The translations under genes were made by a program, and so were the position numbers. Source: Symsagittifera roscoffensis (lineage: Eukaryota > Xenacoelomorpha > Acoela > Convolutidae). Taken from it: a stretch of 64,000 bases of DNA. This document shows, piece by piece, positions 21,753 to 33,051 of the stretch (its first letter is position 1; every line of letters starts with the position of its first letter). Under the pieces are notes generated by a model. The model did no database searches and was not told where the DNA came from. It saw only the letters and a list, made by a program, of their open reading frames with translations. The DNA lies in the NCBI RefSeq assembly GCF_963678635.1, contig NC_087069.1, positions 20,744,660 to 20,808,659 of the forward strand. The letters are read 5' to 3'.

Positions 21753-23600
21753 TTAGGAAAACTTTATATAACTGCCATGTAAAACAGTCATTACAATGTA
21801 CTTTAACTCAAATTGTCACATTTAGACAATAAAAGCTTTGCGTGATGTTAGAAACGTTTTTTTTTCTGATCCTGTACACCCTTTTTCAATCAAAAAATGT
21901 GATATATGAAATTGTAATAACACAAAACTTAATGGTAGATAGGTTACTTTCATACCTGGGTAATGATTTTCTAGTTTATCATTTTTTTCATTTATTGTGG
22001 TATCGTTAAATTCTCGGAATTATCAAAACAAGGCTTTAATTTCTAAAATTGTGATATCGGCTTTGACGTTTTTTTTGTATTTGTGCCAAGATTTCAGCTG
22101 TCTGATGACAGGGTCACAATCTTTTTTTTTTGGAGTAATTGAGATGTTAATTTTACTGTGCAGGGTAGAAAAATGCTTTGAACTTTTTGATTATATTGAT
22201 ACTATTTTTTTGGCTTAATGTGAGAGGACCTGCCAACTTGTTGTATTAATTAGATCTTCTTTTGCTATTAGTGGAAATGATTTATTGCGTTGTAGTTTCT
22301 GTTAATGTGTCTTTAACTGTGTATTGTTTTTAATCCACGTTGAGTATGGTATAGGTTTGAATGTTTCTTTTCGTAGTAGTGATTGTTTTGGCTATCGAGA
22401 AAGAGTGGAAATTGTTCTGAGATATTTATCTAATTAATATCAGAGTCATTTTTGTCATAGTACTTACATTCTACTCGTGGTGATGTTTCGTCTTTTGCGA
22501 GAAATTTTTTTATTTTTTGTGGTATTTCTGCAGTTTTTTTTTGTGTATGTGTTTCAGGTGGTGTATTTCAACTAAGTGTATTAGATAAAGCAAAGGTTTT
22601 GACTGTTTTCCAAGCTTTATGTTGGTTTAGAAGTTTTGTTTGAAAAAATCGAAATCTTTATACTCTATGTTTGAGGCTGGATTTTTGTGTAAAGAGAAAA
22701 ATTAAGGGTTTGGTTCTGTAAATAAAATTGCTGGATGTTTTGATCGAAGAAATCAAAACTCATTTTCTGTTAATGCATATATGAGGGCTGTACACTCTCT
22801 CATGAGTGTGAAGATTCTTAAATCTGCATATGTGAAACGTCTTGAGTTTGCTGATAATAGATTCTTTTTGTTGGTGTCTTGATGGGATTGCAAAATAGCT
22901 GCGCCTATTCCGAAGTTGGAGACGTCGCACATAGCATAAAATGGCTCATTTGAATCTGGGATTCTGTTTGAAGTTTGTTTAGTAGGAAGAACGTTGATAT
23001 TTTGATTTTTTCGTTTTTGATGATCTGAGGTCCATTAAAAATTGTTTTGTTGTCTAATATTGTTGAGATATAAATGCATTTTTTAAACAAATTCAATTAG
23101 AAAGCTTATCATTACAAGGAATTCTTTGATTTTGTTTTCTATTGGATGGTATTTGGAGCTTTAAAATGGCTTCTTCTTGGTGTTTCAGAAGCGTTTTCGA
23201 TGTTCCTTCGATAATATGTCCAAAGAAAATTATCTAAGACTCTGAACATTTCTTATCTTGTTTGTGGTTGTATGAAAACATGTCTTTTTATCTAAAAAAA
23301 TTTCTGCACAGAATTAATGGTGTAAAAATCTTTATCTTAGAGACAGAAAAACTGTTGGTCCTATGGAATTCGTATGATTGGTTTCCAATAATGAGTTCGG
23401 TCAAGCGACGTGATTGGCCATCTGGTGGCATTTGATTATAGGCACTATTCATATCTGATGTGTTTTAGTAGTGTCAATTTGTTTTTGTGAGTAATACCTG
23501 TGTTCATTTTATGCGCCAATTGCATTTCGATTCATCAATGAGAGAGCTTAGGTTTTGTGCTTTTAAAACTATTTTAAGCAACACTCTTTCGGCCAAATAA
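21753..23600 (-). pseudogene. Ty3/gypsy RT and RNase H relics
   Basis: RT is recognised from DMNSAYNQMPPDGQSRRLT then GNQSYEFHR (about 23457-23355), the D-x-x-S-A-Y-x-Q-I/M-P block of Ty3/gypsy RT. RNase H is recognised from YAMCDVSNFGIGAAI (about 22940), matching the C-D-A-S-x-x-G-x-G-A block. The catalytic YxDD region is not intact and multiple frameshifts are present. Confidence 0.65.
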
Positions 23601-23710
23601 TTAGTGGTTGATAAATAAGTTTATTTGGTTTGCTGTTCTTCGTTTCCCTTGAAATGTTGTAATGTCCAAGGATGTCTGAAAGTCTGTTTACTTTATCTTG
23701 TAAGTGTATT

Positions 23711-23910
23711 NNNNNNNNNNNNNNNNNNNNNNNNNNNNNNNNNNNNNNNNNNNNNNNNNNNNNNNNNNNNNNNNNNNNNNNNNNNNNNNNNNNNNNNNNN
23801 NNNNNNNNNNNNNNNNNNNNNNNNNNNNNNNNNNNNNNNNNNNNNNNNNNNNNNNNNNNNNNNNNNNNNNNNNNNNNNNNNNNNNNNNNNNNNNNNNNNN
23901 NNNNNNNNNN
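23711..23910. other. Assembly gap, 200 N
   Basis: Exactly 200 unknown bases, a placeholder length. It interrupts copy 2 in its RT region, and the sequence on the right is not obviously its continuation. Confidence 0.98.
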
Positions 23911-25840
23911 GGATGGATCAAGAGCCAAATATCAAGGCAAAGGATCAGTGACTTTGTTTTAAGCATATATGCCTGTCACTTCGGGTAAAAATATGATCCC
24001 TTGTAACTATAAGCTTTTTAACTAAGAAATTTCTTGAATCGTATGTGTATATAGCGGAGCATCAACTGTATGACCAAGGGGCTTCGGCTACCCACGTTTG
24101 TCTTATAACAATGATTCGAAATTGAAATTAAGCTAAAAAAAAATTAAAAATCCAAGCAATTAAGACAAAACTGTTTTTTAGTTTTTTTGGAATCTAAAAT
24201 CGCCAGAAAGCCCTTTAAACTTTGATTTGAAATTGTAGGCTCAAAATGTTTTTTTTTTATTTTTTCCTATAGTAGTAGTATTCTTGTGGTAGTCTGCAAC
24301 TTCCCCAAAGCAAATGCCTTAAAAGAGGTCATATATTGGCTCCTCCTCCCCCCACCCCGCATGAGCATCAATTATGGTGTAAAGATTGTATTCACCATGA
24401 CTGAAATTTAAGGCTCGTTTCTCCCCACCTGCAAATGTTTATAAATAAAAACACTGTTCACATTGTCCGATTGTCATGAAAATTGACTTGCAGACTAATT
24501 AGGCCATAAGAAACATATTTGGTTTTCATAATGAACCTTGTAAAACTACTCGTTAGACTATAAAATTGATGCTCGTGTGAGGTGGGGGAAGGAAAAACAG
24601 CCAAATTCAACAATTGAAATGATTGAACAAAATTTTTGTTCCGACTTTCGATACGAAAGTAACGGAATACTTTTTACTAGCCGTTTTTGACGGAATTTTT
24701 AAAAATCATTCGAAAGGTATTGTTGTCCTGAGCTCAAATTTGAAAAAATATTTTACCTGGGATCATTTTTTGTAAAGTTATGAGGGTTGAAAGATTGCCA
24801 TTTTGGCCAATTTGGGACAATTAACGCGCGATATATTTCGCGCTATTAACGCGTAAGCGGAGATTTAATCCGTCATAGAAATCGTTCCAAATTGGTTGAA
24901 AGAAGCTTATTTACCAAAATTGATTTGTTACAGGGTTGAATTCTATCCTTTTGTACTTTATATGGCGTGTGGGGGGGGATGATTCTCATAAAAATTCAAA
25001 TTTTAGAAATTTTTTTTTTCATTTTGTTTCATTTCAATGAAACTTTTAATGTAATTACTGCTCCATAAACCTTAAAAGGCAATCGGAACATTCAGGGCTT
25101 CGCTCTGATACGAGCAGTCTTGTTTACTTATGTTGATAATAAAAATTTTTAATTATGTTGCTTGAAATTAAATTTGGTGGGTTCAGTCTTTATTTTTGTT
25201 TGTTTTTTTGTCTCTGAATCTTACACCGCATTTTCAGATGAAAAATTTTTTTTAAAAAATCTCAATAACCAAATTACACTTCACTTAGATTGCAAATTGA
25301 GTACTCAAATTCTGCATCTGGTCAAACAGCTATTTCTCTGCACATAATGGAAAAGCAACCAAACAAATAATCTTATACCAAATTTTGCTTTACACGATTA
25401 TTCTGAAAAACTAATTTGCAGACTGCGGCTTAGTGAAATTTTCATACGGTTCTGAAGCATTTTACCCCATTTTGTAGTCAAATTAAATCATACCAGAACA
25501 ATCTGGTACTATTTATGTGAAGAAGGAGGAAACTTAAAGAAAAAAATCATTTGAATTAATCGAATATCACGAAAGTTAATCTGCGATCCTGAGCGATTGC
25601 TGATATCTGAGAGATTTTCTACTTGATGTTCTCAAAAACTTTATGCATAAGATGCATTGATTTCGCTTTTAACCCTAATTTTTTTAGTCCCTTGTTTTTT
25701 TATTGATATATCAAAGGAAGATTTGCAAAAGTAATATTTTTATTTCACTTATCAATATCAAATATACTCTTGATCTACTTCCCGAGAAGTTTATCTGTCA
25801 ACAAAAAAGTTAAACAATGACCGAAGCTTTTCATCCGGCT
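23911..25840. other. AT-rich stretch with no gene seen
   Basis: No domain or repeat recognised. Short chance frames only. Confidence 0.4.
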
Positions 25841-25849
25841 GATAAAGCT

Positions 25850-25950
25850 CGGCTTTTGTTCGACAATTCTCTCACGACGGTCAACCGGGTTCGAGTCCCC
25901 CCATTCGCGGACCTTGAAACATGTAGAACCGAGGGGCTATAGCCCCATAT
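25850..25950 (+). repeat. tRNA-like / LTR-like repeat, copy shared with 35300-35400
   Basis: CTCNCACGAC, ACCGGGTTCGA (a tRNA T-arm/B-box-like word), GACCTT-AAACATG and ACCGAGGG-CTA recur in the same order at 35306-35392 inside the presumed BEL/Pao LTR. This could be a solo LTR piece, the degraded 5' LTR of that element, or a tRNA-derived SINE. Confidence 0.45.
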
Positions 25951-26385
25951 GACCGTTTTTTACTGTTTTTTTTTCTAATTCGGTTCAGCCTTGATTAAGG
26001 CTGACCGCCAAAAAGAGAAGTTTGTCTTATGAGCTTTCCAATCCTTCCACTGACATTCCTAGAAAAGTTGCCTACGCGTTTGACATTACCGGTTCTTGTG
26101 GCTAACTTGCGCCGAAGTAAATTATAATGGGAGCTGAATATTGTTGAAATTATGCACGAGATTTACGTGAGTTTCCTGGATTTTGGATTATTTTTACTGA
26201 TTATATCGATATGAGTGGTTTGTACTGCCGAAAAAAAAACGAAAAAAAAAACTTTTTTGTCTAGTCAATGTTTTCTAGTTACAGGGATTTCTAGTTACAG
26301 ACAGGGCGCACAATTTGGCGCCCCACAAAGGACCGTTACTCTTTTAACGAGGGCAGTCACGAAGTCGGTCAAGCAACACAAGCGA

Positions 26386-26490
26386 CTTGGGACACAAGGG
26401 ACCCGACTCAGACAGGAGCAGTTGGGACACAAGGAACCCGACCCGGACAGGAGCACTTGGGACACAAGGGCCTCAAGACACAAGGAACAC
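26386..26490 (+). repeat. Minisatellite, about 36-38 nt unit, three copies
   Basis: Units share TTGGGACACAAGG followed by RACCCGAC-C-GACAGGAGCA. The last unit is shortened to GACACAAGG pieces. It is GC-richer than its flanks. Confidence 0.65.
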
Positions 26491-26628
26491 GATTGATATT
26501 TTTGTGTGTTCCTTTATCTGGATTTTGCCGTTTTGTACGAAAAGGACGGCTATATAAACACGCATTCAAATCAGTTCACAGCTTGTCATAAACAACTGGA
26601 ACTGGGACTCAATAACCGAAAATTGGTC

Positions 26629-27655
26629 ACCCGGGTTGACCTCCATAGACCGAAAATGCTAATCATACAATTTCATACACTTAGTCTATGGAAAAACGCT
26701 AGTCATACAAACTTCATACATTTTTGCAAAATGAGTTTAATCGAATTTCAAAGGAAAAAAAATGGTATGAAAAAAAATGCTAACCATACAGTTTCCATAT
26801 ATGGAAATTGTATGATAAAGTTTTTTTTTAAAATTTTTTTGTGAAAAAAAAGCTTTGAACAATCAATTCAACTGCTGGCAAAACATTTAAGCATTTTTTG
26901 GGTTGCTACGACTGAAAACTTTGACTTTTTTATTTTTGTTTTCTGAAAAAAAACACTAGTCATACAATTTTCATATATGGAAATTGTATGACTAGCATTT
27001 TTTTGATGGCGATGACAAAAATTTTTCTAAGTATTTTTGAAATTGCCCCTAAAAATTTATTGTGTTTTTTTTCAACCGAAAATGCATGCAAAATTTAATT
27101 TTTTGTGTGTATAACGTAGTCCTGGATATACTAAAATTGGGTTTTTTTTTTCCTTTTCTCTTCATAATTTTTTTCAAAAACGCTTAGAACTCCTCTTTTT
27201 TTTGTATGACATGTTTTTGTATGCCTTGATCAATGTCTGGTAATTTAAAAATTCACATTTTAGAAATAACCATCTTTGAAAATTATTGCCAAAATTCAAA
27301 AGTTCATTACTTTCGTTATATTATTTGTCTAAGACAGAAGTAACACATATCAGGCTGTTTCCAATGCATTTGTAATGCGAAACGGCCAAACCGTTGGTTA
27401 CTACGTTTGAGTAATCAAGGTTTATGTCATTTGTGTTCGGTTACGAACAAAACCAAAAAAATTTTAAGAAATTAAAATGTAAAAATCAATATTTTTGGTT
27501 TATGGAAAAATGCTAGTCATACAATTTCCATATATGAAAAAATACTAATCATAGACCTTTCATGCATTTTTCTGTACGTATGGAATTGTATGGAAACTGT
27601 ATGACTAGCATTTTTCCATATATGGAAATTGTATGACTAGTGTTTTTGGTCATCC
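26629..27655. repeat. Cluster of palindromic MITE-like units
   Basis: A self-complementary unit (ACAATTTCCATATATGGAAA with TGTATGACTAGCATTTTT arms) recurs in whole or part near 26700, 26780-26822, 26955-27000, 27508-27560 and 27590-27650. The cluster is bordered by GGTCACCCGGGTTGACC (26629) and GGTCATCCCGGGCAGC (about 27647). A partial unit with the same GATCAACCCGGGT border occurs at 48968-49018. Confidence 0.6.
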
Positions 27656-27665
27656 CGGGCAGCTG

Positions 27666-27700
27666 CCCTGCTAGCTCAGTCGGTAGAGCGTCATAGGGTC
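27666..27700 (+). pseudogene. tRNA 5'-half-like sequence
   Basis: GCCCTGCTAGCTCAGTCGGTAGAGCG has a perfect D-arm/A-box pattern (TAGCTCAGTCGGTAGAGC). No anticodon arm or T arm follows in register, so it is a tRNA-derived relic, plausibly a SINE head. Confidence 0.5.
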
Positions 27701-28500
27701 CGAGTGCAACACGAAAGAAGCGGATCGGAGGCCTTAAAACAGGTATCCTGAGTAACAACAAAAGACGTTTTGTGTAAGTTGGAGTAGTGATTGCTGAACA
27801 ATTTCTCTGCGACTGGCCGAAGGTTTGACAACCCGAAACCGGTGACCGTCCAATCTCCAAAACTGTAAGACTTAACTAGTTTTAAAAACATTCTATTTGT
27901 GCTATATATATACGATGTACTGCAAATAATTTTTCCGCAAGCTAGCACCCGGTAATTTTTCTCAATACTCAAATTTTTGGACAGTTCCGTTGAACTGAAA
28001 TTACTGACAATCGGTAGTTACACAATTTACTGACATTTTTTCTTGATACCAAATTTTTTTTGGATATATGTGAACGGAATATTCATCCGTGAAATCGGAT
28101 CATAAATCAGAAGTACTAGACTATTTTTTGGAATGATTTTTGACTCGAACATGATCAAAATTTTGTCAAAAAATCTTTAAAACGTCCTCAGAATTCTGCA
28201 AAACTGTGCTCTTAGTTGACCCCAAACTTATGTTAGGTGGTCTGGTAACAAAATATCAGGCAATTTAAGTTGATTTTCTTCATCCTCAGGTTTCTTCCGT
28301 GTGTGTTGTTGAAGTTAAGTTGACCTACTTAGTTTTCCAACCCCATTGGTACTTTAAGTGTATAGTATTCATTCTTGGAGCTATTTCTTTGGATCACGCG
28401 CTTCAAAAAGTTCCGCCTCCGTCCCAGAAGTGCGTCAGAGATACTTGCTTCACAAAGCAAGGTTTAAGCCAGGGACTCTCAGGAAACATAACAGTACCAC
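27701..28500. other. No gene recognised
   Basis: Only short unconserved frames are seen. This interval would be expected to hold a 5' LTR of the BEL/Pao element, but no TGTTGCGACG start was found. Confidence 0.3.
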
Positions 28501-28512
28501 CTTCATCACTAC

Positions 28513-28971
28513 TTGTCTCACAGAAACTACCTTGTAATTTGGCACGTTGCCATTATTAACTCAATAAAAAGGCACCGCAGCAACAATAACTGCAAGCTGA
28601 GTAGTGAGCAACTTGTCAGTTTGTTTTTACGGTATAGGACAATTATGTGTGCGATCGTATACTGTAGACGCAACGGAACTGAGGATATAGAGAAAAATTT
28701 AGTTTCAACAGGTATTCTAGTCCTGAACGTTTTCAAAGACTTTATCTCTAAGCGTAAGGCTACGGACCAGGTACTGTTTGAGAAATACAAAAAGCTCTAC
28801 CAGCCTCCTTTCCTTGAGTTAAAGACTCTCCTCCTTTTAAGGCGTTATAGCGCTAACCTTATCATCCCTAAGACGAGTAAGAAGCGGAACCACTTACCAC
28901 TCAAAGCTCGAAAAGCTATAAAAAAGGCTTCAGGCAGAAGCTTTGAGATGTCAAACTGTTCAATCTTGTAA
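28513..28971 (+). CDS. 152-residue basic ORF at the 5' side of the BEL/Pao element, unknown
   Basis: The frame is open for 152 residues, lysine/leucine-rich, with a basic cluster near the end (KTSKKRNHLPLKARKAIKKA). No motif is recognised. It could be the first part of the element's gag, an adjacent element, or a host exon. Better base composition than the surroundings is the only further hint. Confidence 0.25.
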   Translation: MSHRNYLVIWHVAIINSIKRHRSNNNCKLSSEQLVSLFLRYRTIMCAIVYCRRNGTEDIEKNLVSTGILVLNVFKDFISKRKATDQVLFEKYKKLYQPPFLELKTLLLLRRYSANLIIPKTSKKRNHLPLKARKAIKKASGRSFEMSNCSIL

Positions 28972-29047
28972 GCCAATGTTGATAGACTAATTTCAATTCA
29001 ATAACGTATCAAAACAGCTTCTCATTTTTAAAATTGTTTTCTATCTA

Positions 29048-30600
29048 GTGAGCATCCGTAAAATAGTGTCAATTTGCAAAAATATGGACGAAAAATTCCA
29101 AATTAAGATACACAAGTTCTTTGAAACCCGTCTAGATCTACTAAATGAGCTGCTTAAAGGTCATTCATTTTTACTTGAGTACATTGAGATAATTGTCGCC
29201 GCGCAAAAAATGATAAGGCTGCTTACAAAAAGCTGGAAAAAGCTGTTGACGTAAGTGAGCAATTGTATGAGCAATTATATAACCGCAAAAAACGGAAAAC
29301 ATTGAAAAAAAAATTGCTCAGCAAACCTTTGGCTTAAGAAAGTAACCGCACTGAACGATAATGTGATGCATGAAGCTCAGAGTTACAAGCTGATCCTTGA
29401 ACCTTCGTCATTCCCAGCACCCGGTATTACAGGGAGCAAGGGATATTTACAAGAAACTAGGTCTGAGACAACCTCACACTCGCAAAAAACAAGAGATTTG
29501 GAAGCAAGAGTATGTGAAAACAGGTCTAAGGTCCCTAATAAATCTAAGGAAAGTGAAAAACATGAATCAAATATGTCTGATAACTCTGCTTTCACTTCTC
29601 ATACGTCGACTGCTCACACTATGTCATCAAGCTAGGAACGGCATGAGTTAGCTTTAGTAAAACGACGCCACGAGGAGCTGTAAAGGCAGTATCAAGTATC
29701 TATAAGGCTTAAAGAGCAAAAAAATTGTCTTAAGTTGGAACTGGATCAATTTGCTGAAAGAAATAAAAAGCAACTAATTGAATTGGAAATGAAAGCGTTT
29801 GAACTTGATGATAACTCATCTCAGGTTAGCGAGAAGGCAGCGTAAAGTAACTCGACAAGAGTAAGTCACCCCTTTCAAAAGTTGCAACCGATCGAACTAA
29901 TGCTTGGGTAGACTATGTTAGTTCACAGGGACCTTCTGACAGTGCTAGTGTGCGGCCTTCACTCCTGTAACCAATTTCGTCTGAAACGACGACTTCCGCC
30001 AGCCTCGTTGATGTAATTAAAACAGGTAATGGTCATAACCATGGGCACACAGCATTAGGTCACCCCGGAATCAATAGTCATGGACATCGGGCTATGCCTA
30101 AATTCGACAGTGCGAGCCTTTTGCCATTGCAGGCTTCTCTTCCACCTGTTTCATTCCCAGTTAACAATAGGCATTCTAGTGCACACGACTTACCACCAGT
30201 GTTTGCTGTTCCTGTACATATCATTAGTTGAAACCTAACTAAAATTAGTTTAGCCAACGGGCAACCGGAATCATTACCTGCCCAATGTTGCCGGCACAAC
30301 CCGGTACTGGTTTTGTTTCTTTGTTGGTGGTGACTTATCATCTTCTGGAGTCAGCCCACCGCCGGTTTTCCTTTCGGCATCTCATTGCCATGTATCTCCT
30401 TCAGATGCAACATAGTATTCACTTTGCACCGCACACTGTGTCACCCAGCATCAACAATTACTACACAAGTGATTCAAACTTATGGCGATTGGCAGCTACA
30501 ATTCAAATCGTCACGCCTGTTTTTTGTTGTAATGCTGGAAACGTAGTTTCCAGTGTGAAAATTGTTGTCCCACCGTGTAACACAGCCTAGTGATGAGACT
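29048..30600 (+). pseudogene. gag: BEL/Pao gag N-terminal region with coiled coil
   Basis: A helical segment (29048-29254) is followed by a serine-rich linker (29363-29635). Then a charged coiled coil follows (about 29640-29840: RRHEEL, IRLKEQK, LELDQFAERNKKQLIELEMKAFELDD), which is typical of BEL/Pao gag ahead of DUF1759. After 29845 the frame is lost in proline-, serine- and glycine-coding remnants to about 30.6 kb. Confidence 0.5.
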
Positions 30601-30775
30601 GCGTTTTTTAATACTCCACCAGTTAGTCCTTAACACGTTCCGCACTTTGTCAAAATACTAATACTGGTTATCAGCCAGTCATTGAACCTTACACACCGTC
30701 TTCTGCTAATCCGAACCAAAGTTGGTCATCGGATTTCCCGATCTCTCTCCGCTCGTGAATTGGAGGAATTATTAT

Positions 30776-31338
30776 TGCATAGTCGCAAAGATCATTTTCC
30801 TGAGTAGAAACTAGACCAGTTTGACGGCAACCCGTTAAACTGGCACGAATGGTTTGGTCAGTTTAAGTCCACCGTTGATTCCACTAATTTCACCGATGAT
30901 ACGAAACTGACAACGCTTGCGGAATTTAGTCAAAGTGGTGTTATGTACAAAGATGCACTGGCCACCTTGCAGCGGACGTTTGGGCAACCACACGCTTTTG
31001 TTGGTGCGCATCTTGACAAGCTGAATACTTTTCCACCACTTAAAATTCCTAATTCGGAAAATGTCATTAGTTTGTCCTCTGCCATATCTGGCGTTGTGGC
31101 AGTTTTCAAAGCATTGTCATTCAACGTTGATCTAAAGAGTGTTAACCTGTTAAGCCAAGCGGTTAGTAAATTTCTACCTAACCTCAGGGCAGATTGGTCC
31201 ATGCATACTATTAGGCACAATTGGCAGCGCCCAACAATCTTAGATTTTAATAACTGGTTGAAAGAAAAGTCCGAGGAGGAGGAGGGACGATTACGTGTAA
31301 TTAACTCTAAAGCAAAAAAAAAACGAGGAACCAATTGA
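30776..31338 (+). pseudogene. gag: BEL/Pao gag, DUF1759 domain
   Basis: The diagnostic block D-x-F-D-G-N-P-L-N-W-H-E-W-F-x-x-F-x-S-x-V (about 30815-30877) is followed by a K-L-T-T-L-A-E-F segment and L-x-T/L-x-R-T-F-G-Q-P (about 30970-30990), as in DUF1759 gag. A stop (TAG) sits near 30806. The frame from 30943 is open for 131 residues and ends in an E-rich stretch. Confidence 0.75.
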
Positions 31339-32040
31339 GCCAAAAGCAACAAAAGTTTTCACTGCCAATACCAAGGTAACTAGTAAAGAACAGGATAATT
31401 CTAAGCTTTCGCAGTGCGTTTTGTGTACAGTTTGTCATGCATTGTGGAATTGTGCTGTTTTTAAGGAAAATAGTGCTACTCAGGGAGCAAAACACGTACC
31501 TCAATGGCAATCATAGTTTTCGGAGCTGAAAATTTCCCAAAGCCAGAGTGCGATATCATACATAATGTTTTGCTCCATGGAGCCAAAAAATTATTTCCTC
31601 AGAAGGAAAATTCGAATAAGGCTGGACCAAACAATTCCAAGGAGAATACAAACACTTCCACCCACGTCGCCGCTGTTAGTGATGTACATGACATTGAATC
31701 GCTTAGGGCGTTGAAGATTTCCTTGAATGTCACCAGTTCTTTGCGGTAGTGCATCGGCTCACTCTCGGGTATCTTCGTCAGTCTTTAACAGTCTCGGATT
31801 AGTAGGGGGAGCCCGTTTACTTTTCATTTAATGGTTTCAATTCAAAAATCGTTGTTAAGATTCAGAGGGTCAAGTTTACAGATTCCTCCGAGCCGACTAA
31901 AAGTGATTACGTGTTGTCTCTGTGCGCATATGGTAAAGACAATATTCGGATTGGTTCCGAAATAACCAATATTGCTGATTTGCCGAAAAAACATCCACAA
32001 TAAGCACCTATTAAGCCTACTCAATATTCTTATGAGGACA
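31339..32040 (+). pseudogene. BEL/Pao gag C-terminus / protease remnant
   Basis: Cys-containing stretches around 31412-31455 (QCVLCTVCHALWNC) resemble the C-x-x-C knuckle between gag and protease. Downstream frames are broken and no intact D-T/S-G is readable. Confidence 0.4.
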
Positions 32041-33051
32041 TTGAAGTGATTATAGAACAAGACTACTACCACGCCGTTAGACCCATTGAGTTCATCTTGA
32101 GAGATGAAAACAACTCACCGTGTTCTGTTCGCCTACCAATAGGTTGGGTCGTAAGTGGTCCGTTGCCGCCGTCCGTTGGTTCTACTTATTTGTGTTTCAA
32201 GTGTGTTGTTGAAAGTTCTTCTTTGACGAACAGCTAAAATACTGGTACGAGTTGGAATCTTATGGTGCTTTCGATGCCCGTTCCACCGCGGATAAAACTT
32301 TCTTTATCCAACCTTAAATTTGAAACCATTCACAAGAGCGGATGCTACATTGTGCCTATACTTTGGATGTCTACGAAACAATTATTACTTGTCACTCGCT
32401 CAATTAAAACACAATTGGAGAAAAGGTTAAGTAAAAACCCTGAATTGCTCGAACAATACGCAGACTCAATTAGAGAGGACAATAGGAAAGGCTATGTCGT
32501 TACGGTCGAACCGGATGGTTCACGTTAGCGTTCCGATCGCAAGTGGTATCTTCCGCACCATCTCTTAGTAAATCCGAGCAAGCCGGTTGAGGCGCGCCAA
32601 GTCTTATTGGGGCTTCTAAGTTTTTAGGCACATCCTTAAATAAGTCCTTATTGGTGGGTACGGACCAACTTCAAAATTTAACTTTTGTACTTTTGCGACT
32701 CCGCAAACATACGTACGCCGTCTCCGCCGATATAGAGGGCATGTTCCTCCAGGTAGGAGTCCTCGCCCACGATCATGTTTCTCTTCCTTTTTGTTGCTGG
32801 ACAATACCACATCCGATGTGGTAGTTCACCAAAACACTCGCCATATATTCGGCGTACAGGATTCGCCTACATGCGCCAATTTCGCCTTGCAAAAAACAGC
32901 AATTAAAAATATGTCTACATACCCTGAGGCCGCATCAATCGTAAGCGACAATTGTCACTTGGACGGTTACTTGGACTCATTCGAGCACGTTACCCATGCT
33001 TCTAAAACTAGCCGTGATTTGGTTTCGTTAAATAAGTTTTGGAAGATTTAA
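32041..33051 (+). pseudogene. pol: BEL/Pao reverse transcriptase relic
   Basis: Readable blocks are YWYELESYGAFD (32230-32270), VSADIEGMFLQV (32718-32755, the D-I-x-x-M-F-x-Q-V RT motif A), HIFGVQDSPTCANFAL (about 32840-32888, motif B) and DNCHLDGYLDS where the catalytic Y-x-D-D should be. The HLDG replacement and the many frameshifts mean it is dead. Confidence 0.7.

Larger units (their letters stand above)
12256..23710 (-). mobile_element. Env-bearing Ty3/gypsy-like retroelement, copy 2 (decayed)
   Basis: Reading right to left: RT (about 23.5-23.3 kb), RNase H (about 22.95-22.7), integrase (21.75-19.23, internally duplicated), spacer (19.25-18.4), and a two-pass membrane ORF (18.38-18.17). 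Then come the proline-rich frame (18.15-17.1), env (16.67-14.16), the last accessory ORF (14.16-12.79), the intron (12.78-12.70) and the 3' tail to 12.255. Every open frame is broken by stops and frameshifts. The N gap sits where the RT N-terminus and gag would begin. This copy proves that the extra genes of copy 1 belong to a retroelement. Confidence 0.75.

Noticed and set aside
23569..23988. Five ORFs spanning the N run
   Set aside because: They consist mostly of unknown residues across the 200-N assembly gap.
26215..26496. 93-residue ORF rich in TQG and KEH
   Set aside because: It reads through the 36-38 nt minisatellite; no other coding signal.
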